Notes under the pieces: generated by a model
What the model was told of the DNA's origin: nothing
Database searches by the model: none
Seen by the model: the letters and a program-made list of their open reading frames with translations, nothing else
Position numbers and translations under genes: made by a program
In this document: one piece after another, positions 59,486-64,000 of the stretch
Numbering within the stretch: position 1 is the first letter of the stretch
Layout: each line of letters starts with the position of its first letter
Source: Protula sp. h YS-2021
Taxonomy: Eukaryota; Annelida; Polychaeta; Sabellida; Serpulidae
DNA: 64,000 nt
Reading direction: 5' to 3'
NCBI GenBank assembly: GCA_949752745.1
Contig: OX457027.1
Coordinates: 58,470,053 to 58,534,052, forward strand

Positions 59486-60554
59486 TAGGGCCACTTCTTC
59501 CACTTGTCTTTCTGCCAAAGTCTTCAACCTTTGATCAAACCTCAGCTCTGCCGCTTCGGATTGTTCTGTCCCCAGGTGTTCACTTCTTCTGCGAATATCC
59601 CCTGGTGCTACCGGAAATGGCGGTGCGTCGTCTGCATCTGGCCATTGCAATGTCGAGTCAGTCTCCTCAGTCAAAAGAGCGCCATCCAGTGCACCAACAG
59701 AGGGCGTGTCATTCACTTGGGCTACTTTGTTACGGACATTATCATAGGACCCTAAAATCATATAATAGCATACTTCTTGTGAAGAGTAAGTTGCATTTAT
59801 AGTAAAATTGTACTCACATATAAGATGCATTTTGAAAGCAAATGAAGTTGAAACGACTCTTAAAAAGTCGACAGCTTCGAAAACAGAGCAAATCTTTCAT
59901 TCCAGTAACCTTCTGTTCCTTGGACAGTTTCTCAATCTCAGGTTTTTGCTGATTACTTAGAAATGCATCAGAACTTTATTTACATAAAAACCAACTTGTA
60001 AACTTGGCGATATTTTCTACTATCAAAGTATAAGATAAATCGCTTATAAAAATGTTATCACCTGAAGTTCTCTTGCTTTTGAAGTTTTCGGATGCTTGCT
60101 CAAACCATCTGCGATCATTCTTCTCGCTTACCGAAGCTTTCATCTGGGGCAGACTGACGCCAGGTTCTATCGTTTTAAGCTCGGTCAGTTTGGTATTTAG
60201 GACATGTGCATTTTCTGATTTGTATTTTGGCCCTTCGATAATTTTGGTGTGCATCCGACTTCCATCTTCAAATGTCTGATCGTACTCAACTACAGTAGCT
60301 TTCTTCTCCGACGGACAAAGTTGCGCACCAATCAGCCCGGGGATATTCCCGTTACCAAGACGTTGCTGGAATCCAAAAGATGAAAACAAATCGTCCAGAT
60401 TAATGTTGTCCAGTTGTAAAGCTGCATCGCCAAGGGCAAATATTTGCTGATCTTTGTCTTTGTCATACGTTCTTGTAGCGAACACACTTGTGTGTTTGAA
60501 TCCAGGGCTGTCAGGAATAGATCCCGATTTGGAGCGGGAACTAATTTTATCCAT
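54260..60554 (-). CDS. TRPV-family cation channel (1061 aa, five exons)
   Basis: Exons: 60554-60062, 59751-59541 (or 59529), 58918-58645, 57089-55537 and 54914-54260. All use GT/AG sites; junction phases are 1, 2, 0 and 2, and the total of 3186 bases is a multiple of three. The N-terminal 330 residues are hydrophilic and unrecognised. Residues about 408-658 are TRPV-type ankyrin repeats (TGLHVAVGNGDVSVIEKLL; LTAAAWAGHCEVVKLLV; GNTLLHSIIMQSA). Six membrane segments follow: S1 742-764, S2 786-808, S3 847-862, S4 868-888, S5 906-928, S6 969-992 (ILLLNMLIAMM, the classic TRP S6 end). The pore loop between S5 and S6 reads NVVTDLD, keeping the Asp-Leu of the usual GMGDL filter but not its glycines. 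The TRP-helix region lacks a clear WKLQR box, and only about 70 residues follow S6. TRPVs form tetrameric, Ca2+-permeable plasma-membrane channels used in sensory transduction. The alternative donor adds four residues. Confidence 0.92.
55250..55480. mobile_element. Degraded MITE in TRPV intron 4
   Basis: Starts at a TA with CAGTGAAACCTC, similar to the end of the element at 57736. Internal inverted similarity: GGACCACCTCCTTATT on the left and GAGGTGGTCTTAATT on the right. Right terminus lost. Confidence 0.5.
57736..57912. mobile_element. Tc1/mariner- or pogo-type MITE in TRPV intron 3
   Basis: 177 bp with terminal inverted repeats CAGTCAAACCTC and GGTTTTACTG, flanked on both sides by TA. Inner words CCTGAAATACCGGACA and CTGGACAA occur in repeated and inverted form. 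TA target and CAGT termini are typical of pogo/Tigger-like non-autonomous elements. Confidence 0.75.
59409..59481. repeat. (TC)n microsatellite in TRPV intron 2
   Basis: Perfect TC run of about 36 units, starting some 50 bases beyond the predicted exon-2 donor. If exon 2 were not spliced, the run would be read as Arg-Glu repeats before a TGA. Confidence 0.95.
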
Positions 60555-63500
60555 GTTTTTATGCTTCTTTTTTTACAGATTTATTTTATAAACACAACAA
60601 TTAAAAGTCATAATCCGAAATGCACATTAAAACGTACACGATTCACTGTTCTCTGTACTTTTAATTATCCTGTAATTGACAGTAATAATGATAACTTGTT
60701 CCAAATAATTTCATGTAATACAAATTCATATACTTAATATCGCATCCTTTAACTTCAGAATGGTCATTTTGTTTTTGTGTTTAAAAGTGAACAGACCTGC
60801 ATCACTGAGTAAATCAGTTTTTGTTTGCTCCGATTTTTAACGGCGTACATAAAAGACAAACAAAGTGTACCGCAATTTGTTTATCACAACATTTTCTTTG
60901 GTTCCGGGAATGCCGTGACACGTAATAGAATTAAGACGGAGCTCGTTCTTCACTTTTTGCTGAGTATCTTACTTATCTGTGTTGACCAGCTAACAAATTT
61001 TCCACTCCATTTCCTCTGCGTAGCTATAGAAAACTGACAGAGAACGATGGCTGCTCGGTCGTGAAAAATGGCATGAAACATCTGTACAATATGTGTATTT
61101 AATGAAGCATAACAAAGTACATAAAGTGCACTTGCTTATTATTAATCTGTTCTTTAGTTTGCTAAATGAGCTTATCCTAAAATACGACCCTTCCGTTGAA
61201 ATAATAATGTAATAAAAAGATAGAAGGGGGGTTCTAGGCGATGCCATTTGAGTATATTTTTAAATGGCACATACAGGGAAAACAATGCTTAAGATGTTAA
61301 TATACACATGGTCATCACATACAGTACTACACATACAGTACAACACGCTACTAGAGTACTACACATGCAGCACTTCATTACAAAGCAAAATGCTGTACTG
61401 TTAAAATAAAACATTTTGTTGGATCTGGTTGTGGTCTTTCTTAAAAAATGCGTTGTGCACATTAGTATGGTATGATGACATCGCTTGTCATAATTTGTTA
61501 AGAATACGTTTTGGACTTTGCTAGGGAATATGTGATCACCCAGCTTTAGTGCATGGGTCATCACATTTTGTGTAGTTTAAGTACCATATGGGAATTATAG
61601 AAACCATATGGTAGGCATGCCATCGCTGTCTATAAATGATACGCGGCTTCGGGGATACGAGGGAGAAATCCCACTACAGTTGTAAACTAAAAAGAAACTG
61701 CGTCAGACAAACATGTGAGGTATTTACATAAATATTCACATGCTGACCGCATGGCACGATGTTTTTCATCAAAAACTGTAGTGAAAGCAGAATTCACAAC
61801 TAATTGGAGCATAAAGGATTGTCGTAAATGGCCAAGGCTTATAAGATGTGTCAATCACCATATGTGCCATATGGCCACATGGCAGGCGTACTGAAAGCCG
61901 CATGCCAGGCTGACCATGATTTTGTATGTTGACCACTAGTTGAGATATCAATAAGTAGCTGTCAAGACAGCATTGCTCTTTTTATTTTATCACGATATTG
62001 TTTATTTCAATTATCCTTTCATTCTGTTGCTGATTGACATCATTCAAAAAATCTTCTAATAAAGAGAAAAAAATCCAAACAACAAATGTTTGCATGAAAA
62101 AATTTGCACAAAAAATGTTTGATATCTGTTTTTTGCTTGGCAGTATATAGTTCTGAGCTGGTCAAAACAAATTACTATTTACGCTCAATGATCTGCTGTC
62201 AATTATCGTGTATTTATTATGCATTCACCTGTGGACACGGAATAGTGTGAATTCAGCCCGCAGCATTTACAAGGTAATGTTCTATATTCAATGAAGTGTA
62301 ACCCACTACGGCCGGTATAATCATAAAAATGGACAATCATGGATCGGCTAATTTCCAATCAGCCCGATTGTACCAAGGTAAAATCGACCCCCAAGGCCAG
62401 GCAAAACGCGAGCATACCACGATACGATAACCTTCTGCAGTGTGTTCACGAGGTGATGAGGATTGATGGCAAACTGGAGGGGGATTGTTAAAAAATAGAA
62501 CATAGGTGAAAACAGTGGACTTCCCACGGCGTTTCACGCCTTCGTGTCGACTTAAATTTAACTCTCAGCAAAGGGCATCGGCTATTACGTCTCCCCCGCT
62601 GTTTACTCGCGTAAGTAGTTCCCCGAAAGTCAGAAAAAGCCAGTCAAATGAAATAATTCCGGTTATTTGTTATTTTGTTGTGTTTTAGCAAGTATTCTGA
62701 GTTAGAAAATCAGGCATCGCATCCTTACAAAATATTTTACCATGTGACATAGCAAATATATGTTAACATAATATATGATTTCGGTCGAACATTGTTGCCG
62801 TACGGTTAACAATATTAGCAACACATAGCAACAGTTATTGCAATCATACAGTAAAATATGGGGTCAACATATGCTAAATACGTAATAAGTTTGACTATAT
62901 GACCACCATGGCCTTCGTGCGGCGAACATTGGTTACCACATGTCGTTATCGTAAGTAAATATATAAAAATAATATATAAGACATATTATGCAACAGACTT
63001 GCAGCGACATTAGTGCAGAAACTTTCAGATACTTTGCAAAGGCACTGAGCGACATATTCACTCTAACATGTATATGGTCTCATAAATTAAATTTTTTATG
63101 TGAAATTTCCCTCATTTAATGTGATATATCATTGTTTAATTAACGACATTCTGATATAACTGATATAAAAATTAAATTATTGATCTCATTCAACCAGCTT
63201 ATGTTCCGTATATATCTGCCTGCCATTTATCATGCGACGCTCGTTAGAAAGCTTACCAGAGGTTGGATCATGGGATTTAGTTGTATATGAAAGTCGAAAA
63301 AACCTCTGAGAAACAAACTCTTTAATTTGGTTGAAAATTTTTTTTGAGAAAATCCCCACTTACTTTCAAAATATTACAAGTTAACGCATTTCTAAATATA
63401 CTGAATGTAGTAATATTCTGTAGTAATAAAAATAAACTATATCTCAAAAGAGAACAACACTACTTTAGAAAAATCAGATATCGTTAATTAATAGAGAACT

Positions 63501-64000
63501 CAAATTAAGTAGAATTATATTACTGATTTCAAGACCAATTGAAAATGAGTGGATACTGAATATTTTGCATTTGTTCAGAAACATATTTATTGATACTGGT
63601 AAGAGATAGCAACACCATTAGATATGTTTCTTGGAGTGGAATTGCCACTGTTACACGCCCCAGACAACTGACGCGCATATCACTATAAAATGTTGATATC
63701 TGTATTTCATGAAGACCTAAGGATGATATATCACACTGTATTTTGGATATAAATGATCTATATTTGATCCATCTTACTGCTGAGCAAATGCTATTAATCT
63801 AATGCAATGTAGTTGTATTCATAAATATCACTATCAGTGACGACAAACCCCGAGTGAGCCTCATTGATATATGAACGGCCATTCGTATTAGCACATAACA
63901 CAAGGTAACCTGTGTATTTGGATAACCAGATAAATGCAAACGAAACACATCAGAATGTTCATTTTTATTTCATGATTGCCAGCGCGCGTACAAACGAAAC
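60555..64000. other. Upstream region of the TRPV gene and right-hand spacer
   Basis: AT-rich. No clear gene, tRNA or transposon. Isolated GATATC-like words near 63100-63190 and 63690-63780 faintly recall the MITE family. No exon of LRRK2-type LRR, ROC-COR or kinase is visible on the plus strand. Confidence 0.45.

Overview
This is an AT-rich stretch of an animal nuclear genome, with sparse multi-exon genes, long non-coding spacers, many microsatellites and several kinds of transposon debris. The gene families seen (an LRRK2-type ARM/ankyrin protein, a TRPV channel, a serine/threonine dehydratase-like PLP enzyme, a secreted-type LRR membrane protein) together with Ngaro/DIRS tyrosine-recombinase retrotransposons, MITEs and a tRNA-derived SINE suggest a marine invertebrate such as a lophotrochozoan, cnidarian or invertebrate deuterostome. 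The species cannot be fixed from sequence reading alone. No bacterial-style operon, CRISPR array or rRNA is present.

Layout. 1-1448: part of a DIRS-type retroelement ORF1 on the minus strand, running off the left edge. 3817-4420: a decayed tyrosine recombinase on the plus strand. 5518-10411: a decayed Ngaro-type element on the minus strand, with ORF1, RT, RNase H and YR remnants and A1 ... B1-A2-B2 split direct repeats. 10438-12374: a decaying PLP-dependent dehydratase gene (minus). 12.4-18.6 kb: spacer with a 120-bp TA repeat and a SINE. 18647-20430: two-exon single-pass LRR protein (minus). 20.5-31.6 kb: spacer with a 72-bp minisatellite, a GATATC-rich MITE-like element and several degenerate repeat families. 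31635-34471: two-exon gene for an unrecognised 208-residue protein (minus). 34.5-46.4 kb: spacer with dispersed repeats. 46457-51480: 5' part of an LRRK2-like gene (plus). 54260-60554: complete five-exon TRPV-family channel gene (minus). 60.6-64 kb: spacer.

The best-supported genes were assembled by checking intron phase: every junction of the TRPV gene, the LRR gene, the 208-residue gene and the first three junctions of the LRRK2-like gene keep the frame across GT/AG sites. The most notable points are an LRRK2-like N-terminal half (armadillo plus ankyrin) with no LRR, ROC-COR, kinase or WD40 exons in the remaining 12.5 kb, where a TRPV gene lies on the opposite strand; a TRPV pore with a non-canonical filter; a MITE-like element built of GATATC palindromes with a perfect 11-bp target duplication; and a dehydratase gene caught in the act of decay.
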